DNA of 64,000 nt, taken from Pseudoalteromonas rubra. Its GTDB lineage: Bacteria > Pseudomonadota > Gammaproteobacteria > Enterobacterales > Alteromonadaceae. Below the pieces are notes generated by a model. The model did no database searches. It was not told the origin of the DNA and saw nothing but the letters and a program-made list of their open reading frames with translations. The DNA is taken from the NCBI RefSeq assembly GCF_000238295.3, contig NZ_AHCD03000020.1, positions 62,001 to 126,000 of the forward strand. Reading direction: 5' to 3'. The position numbers were made by a program, and so were the translations under genes. This document shows, one piece after another, positions 55,073 through 64,000 of this stretch; positions within the stretch are counted from its first letter, which is position 1, and each line of letters starts with the position of its first letter.

Positions 55073-55927
55073 ATGCTCGATGATCTGCTGCTCTTTGTTG
55101 AAGTGGCTCGCCGGGGCAGCTTTGCGAAAGCAGCTGATGCGTTAAGTCTCAGCGCACCAACCATTTCTAAACGGATTGCCGCGTTGGAAGCTCGGCTTGG
55201 TTATAGTCTGTTGAATCGCTCAGCACGCGGTGTGTTAGCCACATCTCATGGCCAGGCCGTCTATGAAAAAATGGCCCCGTCGTTGCTGGCCCTGCAAGCT
55301 GACTGCACCGCGTTGTTAAGCCCGCAAGTCAGTGCATTTCACTTATTGTGTCCGCAGAATTTGATCAATGGCCCTTTATATCCTGTGGTTGAGTCTTTTC
55401 AGCGCACCCATCCGGACCTTGTGTTGCACATTGAACCGGACAATACTAATGTGTTGCTGAGCCAGAAGCGTTTCGATGTGATTATTCGGGTAGGCACATT
55501 GCAGGACTCCAACTGCTATCACACGCGTATCGGCGAGATTGCACTAAAGTGTGTGGTGCCTGAGCAGGCTAAAGAAACGAGCACCTTGTTCATGCCATTT
55601 AAAAAGGAACAAATTCCGGATTCTCCACTGTGGCGCGATCTATTGTCCCGCTTTGACCAGTTCTCTTACGTGGGAGACATCACGTTAGCCAGGCAAATGG
55701 TTGCATCCGGCCTCGGAGCGGCCGTCTTGCCGATGACAGAAGTCGCTGAACTGGACAAACCGTTTTGCTATGTGGGCGAGTGGCAACATATGCGCCCGGT
55801 CTATGCATTGTGGGCCAACGTACAGCAACCGGCCCCTCTTACGCAGGCGTTTATTACTTTGTTGCGTCAGGCGAGTCAGTGCTCAGCTGTGCTTCGGGGT
55901 AATCTGGTTGATGTGGTGAGCAAATAA
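55073..55927 (+). CDS. LysR-family transcriptional regulator
   Basis: This 284-residue regulator has an N-terminal winged helix (LLLFVEVARRGSFAKAADAL, then LSAPTISKRIAALEARLGYSLLNRS) and a LysR substrate-binding domain (about 90-275). It resembles the group that regulates divergently placed oxidoreductases or drug-response genes. By position it should act on the DUF2798-ABM pair. No inverted T-N11-A box could be assigned with confidence in the 86-base gap. The inducer is unknown. Confidence 0.92.
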   Translation: MLDDLLLFVEVARRGSFAKAADALSLSAPTISKRIAALEARLGYSLLNRSARGVLATSHGQAVYEKMAPSLLALQADCTALLSPQVSAFHLLCPQNLINGPLYPVVESFQRTHPDLVLHIEPDNTNVLLSQKRFDVIIRVGTLQDSNCYHTRIGEIALKCVVPEQAKETSTLFMPFKKEQIPDSPLWRDLLSRFDQFSYVGDITLARQMVASGLGAAVLPMTEVAELDKPFCYVGEWQHMRPVYALWANVQQPAPLTQAFITLLRQASQCSAVLRGNLVDVVSK

Positions 55928-55952
55928 GTTTTTATCGGTTTGATAAAAGAGA

Positions 55953-55977
55953 AAACGCGCACTTAAAGTGCGCGTTT
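55953..55977. terminator. Hairpin after the LysR gene
   Basis: AAACGCGCAC / GTGCGCGTTT forms a perfect 10-base stem around TTAAA, 25 bases after the LysR gene stop. Its T-run is short. It may also serve the convergent TonB-like gene. Confidence 0.7.
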
Positions 55978-56088
55978 ATCAGTGCCGTCGCGAAGGGGGT
56001 AGTTTGGTACACCGTACCGCGAACCCTTCATCTTATAAAACGAGCGGTCTGGATATCCGGATCACTCATTTTTCATTTTTTGTCAAAT

Positions 56089-57117
56089 TTACAGATAAAG
56101 TCCAAAGCGGGCATCACCCTCTTCGCGATAGGTGATTTGAGTATCTGTTTCACCTTGCACTGCCAGATAGCAGCTCCCGAAAGCTTCAGGAACTTGATAG
56201 TTTTTCACCGGCAGCTCGTTAAAGCGCTGATAGCCATTTTGACAGTACAAAGCGACAGTGCTCAGGCTACCTTCTGCACTGAATGAAATGGTGCTGCGGT
56301 TAAGCGTATGGCGCCAGGTGCGTAATTCAGCCAGTTTGGCAGTGACCGTAATGACTGGGTTGGCGTCAATTTGTTCCTGCAGCTGCGCACTAAACTCATT
56401 GATAGTTTGCTTAGACAGCTGTTTATTTTTGATCCCTCGCATGTTGAGCAGGGTGGCAAACGCATTACCGTATTGCTTCTGATAGACTTCCAGGTTCATC
56501 AGGCTTTGCATCGACATCAATGCCAAATCTGGCGTAAGAAAGTGATGTAGGTGTACAGCTTCTCTCAGGTGATATTCGTACTGGTGCCAGTCTTGTACGT
56601 TGTAGAAATAGGCGCTCAATAACCAGGCGCTATAGGCACGTTCTGTGAGGTTTTTAGTGTGATCCTCAACCAGGCTATCGAGTGCGGGTTTGGCTTTGGT
56701 CATTTGGTTACTGACCACTAATGCCTTTGCCTCGTCAAAATACTTGCTAAACACAGTGGAGACATTGTCGTTGGTGTATTGCTCAAACACCTTATTGAAT
56801 CTGATCGGTAACTGACTGGCAGAAGAGATTGTCTCTCCACCCAGCCGGGCAGGTTGATAAGTGCGTATTGTCAAAGCTGATTTAGCTCTGTGAACAGACT
56901 TGGTAGAAGAGGCTTCGACCAGTGTATGTATGGGTTTGCCGTTCGGGTCTACCATGTAGTCGACAAAAGCCCAGTGTTCGCGTCGACTGCCCTCTATCGC
57001 TTCTGAAGGGCGTATTGAACTACCGTCTTCAATTAATTTGGCCGACACAAATCGCGCATCAGCGAATACGGGTGAGGAGAGTAGGCCTGCAAACAGGCAA
57101 AGTAGTGCTTTATTCAT
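56089..57117 (-). CDS. Periplasmic protein with TonB C-terminal-like domain
   Basis: This 342-residue protein has a signal peptide (ALLCLFAGLLSSPVFA). Soon after comes a TonB-C-like segment (WAFVDYMVDPNGKPIHTLVE, SKSAL-type helix, YQPARLGGE and LPIRF), roughly residues 50-115. The rest is helical and TPR-like. It lacks the proline-rich span and cytoplasmic N-terminal anchor of true TonB, so it probably does not energise receptors. Start at 57117 is chosen for the signal peptide; a longer frame from 57261 is less likely. Single gene, function unknown. Confidence 0.75.
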   Translation of the reverse strand: MNKALLCLFAGLLSSPVFADARFVSAKLIEDGSSIRPSEAIEGSRREHWAFVDYMVDPNGKPIHTLVEASSTKSVHRAKSALTIRTYQPARLGGETISSASQLPIRFNKVFEQYTNDNVSTVFSKYFDEAKALVVSNQMTKAKPALDSLVEDHTKNLTERAYSAWLLSAYFYNVQDWHQYEYHLREAVHLHHFLTPDLALMSMQSLMNLEVYQKQYGNAFATLLNMRGIKNKQLSKQTINEFSAQLQEQIDANPVITVTAKLAELRTWRHTLNRSTISFSAEGSLSTVALYCQNGYQRFNELPVKNYQVPEAFGSCYLAVQGETDTQITYREEGDARFGLYL

Positions 57118-57401
57118 TGTGAGTATTCCAATTTCTGGCTCCGACAACCATATCAGAGCATTGCGCCTAAATAAGTCGATTAAGCGCGAAGCGAAAATTA
57201 TACACGTGTCATCCGTGCGTGATAAGGGCAACTCGTGGGTGAGTCCCTGATATGGTTTCAAATGAATATGACTGTTGTATGTCTGTGGCTAAAGCAACCT
57301 GCTGTTTTTTCCATCATAGTAATTCGTTTTATCCGCTTTACAGCTTCATTTCCTGCGACTAACTTTGAACTTTCAGTATGTTGCTATCATGGAGGCACAA
57401 T

Positions 57402-59045
57402 ATGGTGCAGTGGTTAATGGGATTGTCGGTCAAGAGCCGATTAGTGGTCGGGTTTGGTATTGCGCTGGCATTATTGGTCGTGATGACCATTATTGGCAGT
57501 AATCGCGTAGCATTTATCGATCAGACGCTCACAGAGATCACGGACGTCAATTCGGTGAAGCAACGTTATGCAATTAACTTCCGAGGCAGTGTGCACGACA
57601 GGGCGATTGCTATTCGGGATGTTGCGATTGCCAGAAGTGCTTCCGAAATAGCTGAATATGAAAGGGAAATCGAACAGCTTGCCCGTTTCTATCAGGATTC
57701 AGACGCAAAAATGACGCAAATGATCAATTCAGGCGGGCACTTTAGTGCTCAGGAACGTGAGATCCTGACTCGAATAAAGCGCATAGAAGCTCGGACATTG
57801 CCGCTTATCCGCACCATACTGAGCAATAAAAAAGCAGGCCAGAGCGTCGATGCTCTGGTACTGGATGAAGCGCGCCCGGCCTTTATCAGCTGGCTCAATG
57901 TGATCAACGAGTTTATTGATTACCAGGAGCAGCAAAATCAAACGTTGACTCCCGCAGCGCGTGAAGCCGCGGGTGGATTTTCCCAGCTTATGTTGTGGTT
58001 TACCTTTATTGCCGTGGCCATCAGTGTGCTGGTGGGTTGGGCGATAGAGCGCAGTTTCCAGCGCTCACTTGGCGGTGAGCCTCAAGATGCGGCGGCTGCG
58101 GTGACGCGGATCGCAGGGGGCGATCTGACTATGCAGATTGACACCGACTATCCCGATAGCATGCTGGATTCTGTCTGTCGAATGTCTGGTGAATTAACGC
58201 GGATTGTCACCAGCATTAAAGAGGTGTCTGAGCAGCTTTCTGTGCAGGCCAGCGCCGTGACAGGCGCATCGGGTGAGATTTATGATGCCGCGCAGCATCA
58301 GGCAGAAGCCACCAGCAATACGGCACAGATGCTCGACTCGTTGCGGGAAAATATGATGCGGGTAAGTGACATTGCCAAGCAAACGGAAGAAAATTCAACA
58401 CAAACGGTGGCTTTTGCTGATCAGGGACGCCAGGCCATTCGTAATACATCTGATGCAATGGATACTATAGCCCAGACGGTTGATGGCACAGTATCGCAGA
58501 TCCAAAAGCTGGCAGAGCAGACCAAACAGATAGGTGGCATCGCCAATGTGATCAGTGGTATCTCTGAGCAGACCAACTTGCTGGCACTGAACGCTGCCAT
58601 AGAAGCGGCACGAGCCGGTGAATCAGGACGCGGGTTTGCGGTGGTGGCAGATGAAGTCAGGCAGCTGGCACGCAGAACCTTTGAAGCGACGGATCAGATA
58701 GAGACCATGATCCGGGAAGTGCAAAGCGAGACCGCTGCCACGGTTGCTGCGATGGAAAAGACGCAGCCTCAGGTAGAGCATGGCCGTACACTGACGTTTG
58801 AAGCCACAGAGTTACTAGAACAAATAGATAATCAGGCACAAAATTCACTGTCTCAGGTGGGCGAAGTGGCCAGTGTTGCACAGCAACAAGCATCGGCCAT
58901 TAATGACGTGGCATCGAATATGGAAGAGATCACTCTGGCAGCTCAGGATGCGATGAGCGCTTTGAATGACAATAAACAGGCCACTGGAAAACTGTCGGAA
59001 ATGTCTGGTGTATTGAGTAAAAACATCGGCTTCTTTCGGATCTGA
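57402..59045 (+). CDS. Methyl-accepting chemotaxis protein
   Basis: This 547-residue chemoreceptor has a first membrane helix (about 14-33), a periplasmic four-helix-bundle-like sensor (about 35-190) and a second membrane helix (LMLWFTFIAVAISVLVGWAIE). A HAMP region follows with LGGEPQDAAAAVTRIAGGDL, then a cytoplasmic coiled coil with the conserved tip (QTNLLALNAAIEAARAGE, then GRGFAVVADEVRQLARRT). It signals to CheA/CheW. The ligand is not predictable. Start ATG 57402 has GGAGG 6 bases upstream. There are no chemotaxis neighbours, which is usual for orphan receptors in marine bacteria. Confidence 0.94.
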   Translation: MVQWLMGLSVKSRLVVGFGIALALLVVMTIIGSNRVAFIDQTLTEITDVNSVKQRYAINFRGSVHDRAIAIRDVAIARSASEIAEYEREIEQLARFYQDSDAKMTQMINSGGHFSAQEREILTRIKRIEARTLPLIRTILSNKKAGQSVDALVLDEARPAFISWLNVINEFIDYQEQQNQTLTPAAREAAGGFSQLMLWFTFIAVAISVLVGWAIERSFQRSLGGEPQDAAAAVTRIAGGDLTMQIDTDYPDSMLDSVCRMSGELTRIVTSIKEVSEQLSVQASAVTGASGEIYDAAQHQAEATSNTAQMLDSLRENMMRVSDIAKQTEENSTQTVAFADQGRQAIRNTSDAMDTIAQTVDGTVSQIQKLAEQTKQIGGIANVISGISEQTNLLALNAAIEAARAGESGRGFAVVADEVRQLARRTFEATDQIETMIREVQSETAATVAAMEKTQPQVEHGRTLTFEATELLEQIDNQAQNSLSQVGEVASVAQQQASAINDVASNMEEITLAAQDAMSALNDNKQATGKLSEMSGVLSKNIGFFRI

Positions 59046-59128
59046 GTGTACTTACCAGATTGTGCAGGATATGATCCAGAGTCTCATCAGCCCGCCGTGT
59101 TGCGGGGTAAGCAAGCCGTGGAGTAGTT

Positions 59129-59617
59129 ATGCGTTTGAGCCGTAAAGCATGGAATAATGTGGTGATCTTCTCTATGTTGATCATGATCTTTTTCCTTAAC
59201 GGCATACATCAGAAAATTAATCCGCCAGCGGAAGAGCGCGGGAGTATGCCGCTTTTTGAACAGCAAAGCTTCGTACTGGCACTGGGTTTTCCTGGCTATA
59301 AGATTGAGCGTATAGGTACATCCTGGCGACTCAGTGCCGATGCTCAGGCCGATTGGCAGGCGCAACCGAGCACCTTAGAGGCGTTGATCACCCAGTGGCA
59401 GGAAAGCGAGCTGACTGTCACTGACAATCCAGGCCTGCCAGCGAGCGCCGCAGTGAGTGTGGCTCAGTTCTGGCTGGCTGGCAGTGAACTGCCGCTCAGC
59501 TTTCAGCTGTATCACCAGCAACAAAGCTATTATCTTTTTGCCAGACAACCACAGCGTTGGTTTAGTGTCAGTAAAGCACAGGCGCAACAGCTATTTGCCC
59601 CAATTGAGTTGAAGTAA
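59129..59617 (+). CDS. Hypothetical membrane-anchored protein upstream of mutM
   Basis: I do not recognise a named family. This 162-residue protein has one N-terminal membrane segment (NVVIFSMLIMIFFLNGI) and a soluble periplasmic domain with QSFVLALGFPGYKIERIG, several WQ pairs and a closing SKAQAQQLFAPIELK. Its stop codon overlaps the mutM start (TAATG), so it is translationally coupled to a DNA-repair gene. A functional link to repair is not implied by its sequence. Confidence 0.75.
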   Translation: MRLSRKAWNNVVIFSMLIMIFFLNGIHQKINPPAEERGSMPLFEQQSFVLALGFPGYKIERIGTSWRLSADAQADWQAQPSTLEALITQWQESELTVTDNPGLPASAAVSVAQFWLAGSELPLSFQLYHQQQSYYLFARQPQRWFSVSKAQAQQLFAPIELK

Positions 59618-60426
59618 TGCCAGAATTACCAGAAGTCGAAGTCAGCCGTTTAGGCATTGAACCCCATATCCTGAGTCAGGGTGTCAGTAAAGTTATTGTG
59701 CACCAGCGTCAGTTGCGCTGGCCGGTCCCTGAGCAGGTAAGCCTGTTAGAAGGGCAAGTCATCAGTGCCGTGAAGCGGCGGGCAAAATATTTATTGCTGG
59801 AAAGCCCGTTGGGCACGGCCATCTTACACCTCGGCATGTCGGGCAACCTGCGCGTTGTGGCGCAGGATACGCCGTTAAAAAAGCACGATCACATTGAATT
59901 TCATTTTACCAATGGGCTGGCATTGCGCCTGAATGACCCGCGGCGTTTTGGCGCCTGCCTGTGGCAAGGGGCCGCTGAGGAACACAGCGTATTTGCAAAA
60001 CTGGGACCGGAGCCGCTTACGGAAGCGTTTACCGCCGATCACTTGTATGCAGCCAGTCGTGGAAAAAAGGTGGCAATCAAACAGTTCATTATGGACAATC
60101 ATGTCGTCGTCGGGGTGGGTAATATCTACGCCAATGAATCTTTGTTTAAGGCCGGGATCCACCCTAAACGGGAAGCCGGTAAAGTGTCATTGCAGCGCTA
60201 CCAGCGCTTAACTCCCATCATTAAGGAGACCCTAGCGAGTGCCATAAAACAAGGTGGCACCACCCTGAAGGATTTTGCGCAAAGTGACGGTAAACCGGGC
60301 TACTTTGCGCAAGAGTTACTGGTCTATGGACGCAAGGGCGAACCTTGTGTCAGCTGCGAAACAACCCTGAAGGAGATCCGCCTGGGTCAACGCAGCACCG
60401 TATATTGCCCACAGTGCCAGCGTTAA
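59617..60426 (+). CDS. mutM: Formamidopyrimidine-DNA glycosylase MutM (Fpg)
   Basis: This 269-residue base-excision repair enzyme removes 8-oxoguanine and formamidopyrimidines and cleaves the strand. It begins with the catalytic PELPEVEVSR (P1 nucleophile after Met removal, E2 acid). It contains HLGMSGNLRV and VGNIYANESLF. A C-terminal four-cysteine zinc finger (CVSC and CPQC) follows GYFAQELLVYGRKGEP. Its stop overlaps the stop of the convergent peptidase gene by 4 bases. Confidence 0.97.
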   Translation: MPELPEVEVSRLGIEPHILSQGVSKVIVHQRQLRWPVPEQVSLLEGQVISAVKRRAKYLLLESPLGTAILHLGMSGNLRVVAQDTPLKKHDHIEFHFTNGLALRLNDPRRFGACLWQGAAEEHSVFAKLGPEPLTEAFTADHLYAASRGKKVAIKQFIMDNHVVVGVGNIYANESLFKAGIHPKREAGKVSLQRYQRLTPIIKETLASAIKQGGTTLKDFAQSDGKPGYFAQELLVYGRKGEPCVSCETTLKEIRLGQRSTVYCPQCQR

Positions 60427-61553
60427 TCGTTGTCGCTTAGTGCAGCTTCTGGCTCGGCCTGATAGCACAGGCTGGCCAGGATCTGTGTTACTTGTTCAAT
60501 ACGCAGTGCAAAGCTGGACTTCAGTGCCCGCTCATGGATGGTGTGATCGCCATCGCCGTAGGGCCCAAAACCATCCAGGGTAGGCGTCCCAGTTGCGGCT
60601 GCGGTGTTTGCGTCGGATACCCCACCGCGATGTTCCACTGGCAATTCGTATCCCAGGATCTCATTGATCTCAGACAGTAAAGCGGATTGTTCATCCGTTG
60701 GTGCCATCACACCGCGTTGCAACCCGCCCTCTAACTTAACGGATACACCGGTCACTTCAATGGCCAGACAAATGTTCTCTATGCCTTCGAGTAAGCGTTG
60801 CTGTTCAGAAGCTTTGGTGAAGCGGGCTTCAACGACCATAGTGGCGGACGGTGAAATGGTATTGGCACCAATGCCACCCTGGATTTTGCCCACATTGACC
60901 GTGCTGCCTCGTTTCAGGTCGGTCAGGGCGGACATTTCCATTAACATGTTTGCCAGTGCGAAGTTGGCATCAATGCCATCACGATAGTGGTTACCTGCAT
61001 GGGCTGCTTTGCCGCTAATGGTGATGGTAAAGGTCGCAATGCCTTTGCGGGCCACAACCAGTTCATGATTTTTACCAGCAGCTTCAAAGACCAGGCAGGC
61101 ATCATATTGCTTGGTGATTTTTGTCGTCAGCGCTTTGCTGTCATCGCTGCCAATTTCTTCATCGCTGACCAGCAACCAGTCAATGTTATGGAGCTTGCCA
61201 TATGTGCGTTTAAGCTGGCGCAATGCGTTCAGTGCAACCCAGTTGCCGCCTTTCATATCACAGACACCGGGGCCATAAACACACTCTTCGTCCTGGCTAA
61301 ATTCGACAAAAGTTTCTGGCGGATACACAGTGTCCAGATGGCCCAGCAACAGGATCTGTTTGCCTGCGCCTCTGGGGGCGCGCAATAACAGATGATCGCC
61401 AATATGCTCCCTTTGATATCGAGTCAGTGTGTAGCCCAGAGGGGCGGCCAGTTCAATCATCTGCTCGCCGTGTGCATCGACACCCGGTTTGTGTTTACTG
61501 TAAGAATTACAACGAATTAAAGACGCGAGCTCATTAAAGTCAAGACTATCCAT
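60423..61553 (-). CDS. M20-family metallopeptidase, carboxypeptidase G2-like
   Basis: This 376-residue di-zinc peptidase has ligands in GHLDTVYPP (H72, D74) and GPGVCDMKGG (D99), with catalytic E132/E133 in SDEEIGS and a lid dimerisation domain. The C-terminal signature is HRGGVSDAN and DGDHTIHERA. The CPG2-like motif set suggests a glutamate- or aminoacyl-type substrate, but peptidases of this fold vary. It has no signal peptide, so it is cytoplasmic. It is divergent from two ATP-grasp genes. A longer start at 61583 is possible. Confidence 0.88.
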   Translation of the reverse strand: MDSLDFNELASLIRCNSYSKHKPGVDAHGEQMIELAAPLGYTLTRYQREHIGDHLLLRAPRGAGKQILLLGHLDTVYPPETFVEFSQDEECVYGPGVCDMKGGNWVALNALRQLKRTYGKLHNIDWLLVSDEEIGSDDSKALTTKITKQYDACLVFEAAGKNHELVVARKGIATFTITISGKAAHAGNHYRDGIDANFALANMLMEMSALTDLKRGSTVNVGKIQGGIGANTISPSATMVVEARFTKASEQQRLLEGIENICLAIEVTGVSVKLEGGLQRGVMAPTDEQSALLSEINEILGYELPVEHRGGVSDANTAAATGTPTLDGFGPYGDGDHTIHERALKSSFALRIEQVTQILASLCYQAEPEAALSDND

Positions 61554-61742
61554 AACAGGTCCCTGCGGTAATTTTGGGCCCATCGTGGCGATTTTCGATG
61601 ACAGTTGGGTGACGGAATTATGAACAGTTTTTGGATCCCGGGAGGTACAGAGGAACGATCAAAAATCTGTCACACAGTGCCCTGTAGAATAGCCTTCCTG
61701 ACCAAATTTTATGCACCTGTTCAAGGACCAAGGAGACACTTT

Positions 61743-62690
61743 ATGACACGCTCTGTTGCGGCGCCGCACGTTGGCATCTGGATGTACGAAAATGGTGGAG
61801 GGCGCGAGATTGAGCAGCGCCTGGTTCACGCTCTGGCTGAGCGCGGGATCCAAACCAGCACCGGGCTCAATTTACGAGATGCCCGGGCAAAAGATGGCCA
61901 GATAACCTGTAATGGTGTCGTGATGGAACAGCTGGATACGTTTTTGAGTTACAACGCCGGCCAGCAAACCCAGTTTCAGGTGTATCTCTATCAGGCGCTG
62001 AGCCAGGCCATTCCCACGCTAAACAACTATGATGCGTTTGCGCTTGCCGAAGACAAATTTCGCACCTCACACCTACTCAACAGCCAGGGGATCTGCACCG
62101 CGGACTATCGTCTGTGCCATAAAAACGACATGGATGGGTTAAAGCACGCACTCAGAGACTTTGGTGGCAAGCTGATTTACAAGCCCACTGATGGCTGGGG
62201 TGGCGTTGGCATTGTCAAAATCGACAGTGAGCAGGCGCTGGACATGTTGTTGCCATTTCTGAGTCGTACCGACTTACGTTACTTTTATGTTGAGCGGTTC
62301 ATTGACTACGATAATACCGACTTCCGTATCGATGTGGTGGATGGCAAATTTGTCGGCTGTTATGGCCGTAAAGCGCCCAAGGATGACTGGAAAACCAATA
62401 TCACCAGTGGTGGCTCTGTGTTTGTCCGTGAACCCGACGACGAAGTGGTCGATCTGGCGATCCGCGCCGCGAACACATTAGGTCTGGAGATAGCGGGTGT
62501 TGATCTGATCTACGATCGGGAGCGGGAAGAATATGTGGTGCTGGAAGTGAATACCATACCGGCTTTCGCAACACCTGAGCAAGAAGCGCTGGGGATCAAT
62601 TTTAACCAGGCCAAGATCGACGCCATGGTGGATTTGATTGAGCGCACTGCGACTCAAAAGCATGCCCTGCATACGCACAAAGTGGCCTGA
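61743..62690 (+). CDS. ATP-grasp ligase, RimK-like
   Basis: This 315-residue ATP-grasp enzyme has ATP-binding motifs KLIYKPTDGWGGVGIVKI and FYVERFIDYDNTDFRIDVV. The metal-binding end is VVLEVNTIPAF with the ExN pair, as in RimK and other amino-acid ligases. An AGGAG lies 8 bases before ATG 61743; an upstream ATG at 61605 is less likely. It probably joins an amino acid or peptide through an acyl-phosphate, but neither substrate is known. It is followed by a second ATP-grasp 58 bases downstream and faces an M20 peptidase. Confidence 0.85.
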   Translation: MTRSVAAPHVGIWMYENGGGREIEQRLVHALAERGIQTSTGLNLRDARAKDGQITCNGVVMEQLDTFLSYNAGQQTQFQVYLYQALSQAIPTLNNYDAFALAEDKFRTSHLLNSQGICTADYRLCHKNDMDGLKHALRDFGGKLIYKPTDGWGGVGIVKIDSEQALDMLLPFLSRTDLRYFYVERFIDYDNTDFRIDVVDGKFVGCYGRKAPKDDWKTNITSGGSVFVREPDDEVVDLAIRAANTLGLEIAGVDLIYDREREEYVVLEVNTIPAFATPEQEALGINFNQAKIDAMVDLIERTATQKHALHTHKVA

Positions 62691-62748
62691 TGGCCATATT
62701 ACTGACCCATTTTACTAACCCATTAATTTTGCCAAGGTGGCCCGAGCA

Positions 62749-64000
62749 ATGACTGCAAAACCCAAACTCCCAAAGATTGGACTTCTCTATCTGGATTACG
62801 TGTTACGTTTTTTTGATAAATCCAACTTCAAAGGTTGGCCAGATAAAATCGAAACTGTGGTATATCACTGGGGCAATGACAAAGCGCGCTTTATTGCCGA
62901 AGTGAAGCAAAAGCAAATTGATGTGCTGATTGGCAATATACCCGCAACTGCCTATGAAACGTTCCGCGAAATTGCCCGTGCATTGCCGCATGTACGCTTT
63001 TTGCCCTCGCTGGACAGTCAGTTTTCTAATAAATCAAAAGAGAACGTGACGCATTTTTGTCGTAAGTACAAGTTACCGGCACCGCATACGGAAATCTTTT
63101 ACGTACCTGAAAAAGCAAAGCGTTATCTCAGCCAGGCCACGTACCCTAAGATCATCAAGCGCTCGTATGGTCCGTCAAATTACGGCGGCTACTTTGTGCA
63201 TAAAGTCGATAACTACGACGAAGCGATGGCATTACTGACAGAGAAAAAATACTACCCGGCTTATGTACAAGACTTTGTGCCGATGGAAGCTGATATTCGC
63301 GTTATGCTGGTGGGTCACAAACCCGTATGTGCTTTCTGGCGTCGTCCTCCTGAAGGAGAGTGGTTAACCAACACCAGCCAGGGTGGCAGCATGGATTATC
63401 AGGCAGTCCCTAAGTCGGTACTTAAGCTGGCGACCGCCGCCTCAAAAGCAGCCAACGCGGAATACTGGGCCTGTGATATTGCGCTGGGCAAAGATGGCAA
63501 GTTACGCATTTTAGAATGTGCCACGGCATTTGCTGCGTTCCCTTATATTCGAGATTGGATAGGCCAGTATCTGATGTGGCTGCTCTCGGATGGTCACTTC
63601 CGCAAGCCAACGATCCCGCTGTATAACTGGGAAGAGCTTGGCAAAATTGATTCACGTCTGCTGCGCACGATGCGCCATATCGGCTTTTCCAGTTACACAC
63701 CAAGTCAGGACTGTGGCGAGGTATTTCATGGTATGGATGAGCAGCATTTTCCTATCCTGGATACCCAGTACCAGCGCCTTGAAGAGTGGCCAAGTGAGAT
63801 CTGGAATTTGCAGGACAACTTTGTGTTGCACGCTAAATCGGCCGCAGCCAAAGCCTGCCAGCCTATTCCTGGCAGTGATGAGCATGCTGGTCTGGAGCTG
63901 AATAGTTATCCCGCGCCTGTGTTCGATGATGCTCAGATCCGGGAGATCCTGGCACAGGTGAAAGGCATTGGCGACAAGATGATCGATGAGATCATGTCGA
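62749..64000 (+). CDS. ATP-grasp-like protein, partial at the window edge
   Basis: At least 417 residues are open to the window end, with no stop reached. It begins MTAKPKLPKIGLLYLDYVLR and has YPKIIKRSYGPSNYGGYFVH and YVQDFVPMEADIRVML, like the RimK-type ATP-grasp upstream. The metal-site region reads RILECATAF, so the Asn of the usual ExN motif is Ala, which may alter metal binding. A C-terminal extension near 63930-64000 (EILAQVKGIGDKMIDEIM) resembles a helix-hairpin-helix. It is in tandem with the first ATP-grasp. Confidence 0.8.
   Translation, partial: MTAKPKLPKIGLLYLDYVLRFFDKSNFKGWPDKIETVVYHWGNDKARFIAEVKQKQIDVLIGNIPATAYETFREIARALPHVRFLPSLDSQFSNKSKENVTHFCRKYKLPAPHTEIFYVPEKAKRYLSQATYPKIIKRSYGPSNYGGYFVHKVDNYDEAMALLTEKKYYPAYVQDFVPMEADIRVMLVGHKPVCAFWRRPPEGEWLTNTSQGGSMDYQAVPKSVLKLATAASKAANAEYWACDIALGKDGKLRILECATAFAAFPYIRDWIGQYLMWLLSDGHFRKPTIPLYNWEELGKIDSRLLRTMRHIGFSSYTPSQDCGEVFHGMDEQHFPILDTQYQRLEEWPSEIWNLQDNFVLHAKSAAAKACQPIPGSDEHAGLELNSYPAPVFDDAQIREILAQVKGIGDKMIDEIMS

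Overview
The window looks like the chromosome of a marine gammaproteobacterium of the Alteromonadales, most likely Pseudoalteromonas. The basis is gene order and protein character: the yrbG-kdsD-kdsC-lptCAB-rpoN-hpf-ptsN-rapZ-npr block faces mlaFEDCB-ibaG-murA as in E. coli, followed by degS/degQ, zapG/zapE, rplM-rpsI, petABC-sspAB, and dolP-diaA-yraN-lpoA facing rsmI and rnpB. No tRNA, rRNA, insertion sequence, prophage or CRISPR array was seen.

Bases 1-27,700 are a conserved housekeeping half. A leftward operon (7989 to 238) makes Kdo precursors, the LPS export machine, sigma-54 and the nitrogen phosphotransferase branch, with the first codons of mgtE at the window edge. The rightward mla-murA operon keeps outer-membrane lipid asymmetry and starts peptidoglycan synthesis. 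Periplasmic quality control (DegS, DegQ), cell division (ZapG, ZapE), ribosomal proteins, the cytochrome bc1 complex, SspAB and an envelope/replication group follow. The half ends with RNase P RNA.

Bases 27,700-64,000 are accessory. They start with a 2,391-residue secreted FG-GAP/cadherin/LamG protein, AT-rich and rich in TTA leucine codons. Next come a second secD-secF pair whose secD has a 2-base frameshift, and a CadC-like membrane regulator. The most unusual region is 41.2-46.6 kb: a sugar-nucleotide 4,6-dehydratase, a secreted protein with a polyproline tail, a fused glycosyltransferase/PqqD-like/prolyl-4-hydroxylase enzyme, and a glycosyltransferase resembling the Skp1 hydroxyproline GlcNAc-transferase. 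Together they suggest a bacterial system that hydroxylates proline and then glycosylates the hydroxyproline.

After that come two paralogous beta-propeller (PD40) proteins, a membrane protein/XRE pair, a small gene behind a consensus sigma-54 promoter, a DUF4879 secreted protein, a large BNR-propeller protein with a GlyGly-CTERM-like tail, a 50-residue peptide resembling a RiPP precursor, a LysR-controlled quinol-monooxygenase-like pair, a chemoreceptor and mutM. The window ends inside an M20 peptidase / tandem ATP-grasp cluster that may make or process a small peptide-like molecule.

Functions are assigned from recognised motifs and gene order, not from database searches. Starts were moved from the longest reading frame where a Shine-Dalgarno sequence, signal peptide or family alignment favoured an internal codon.
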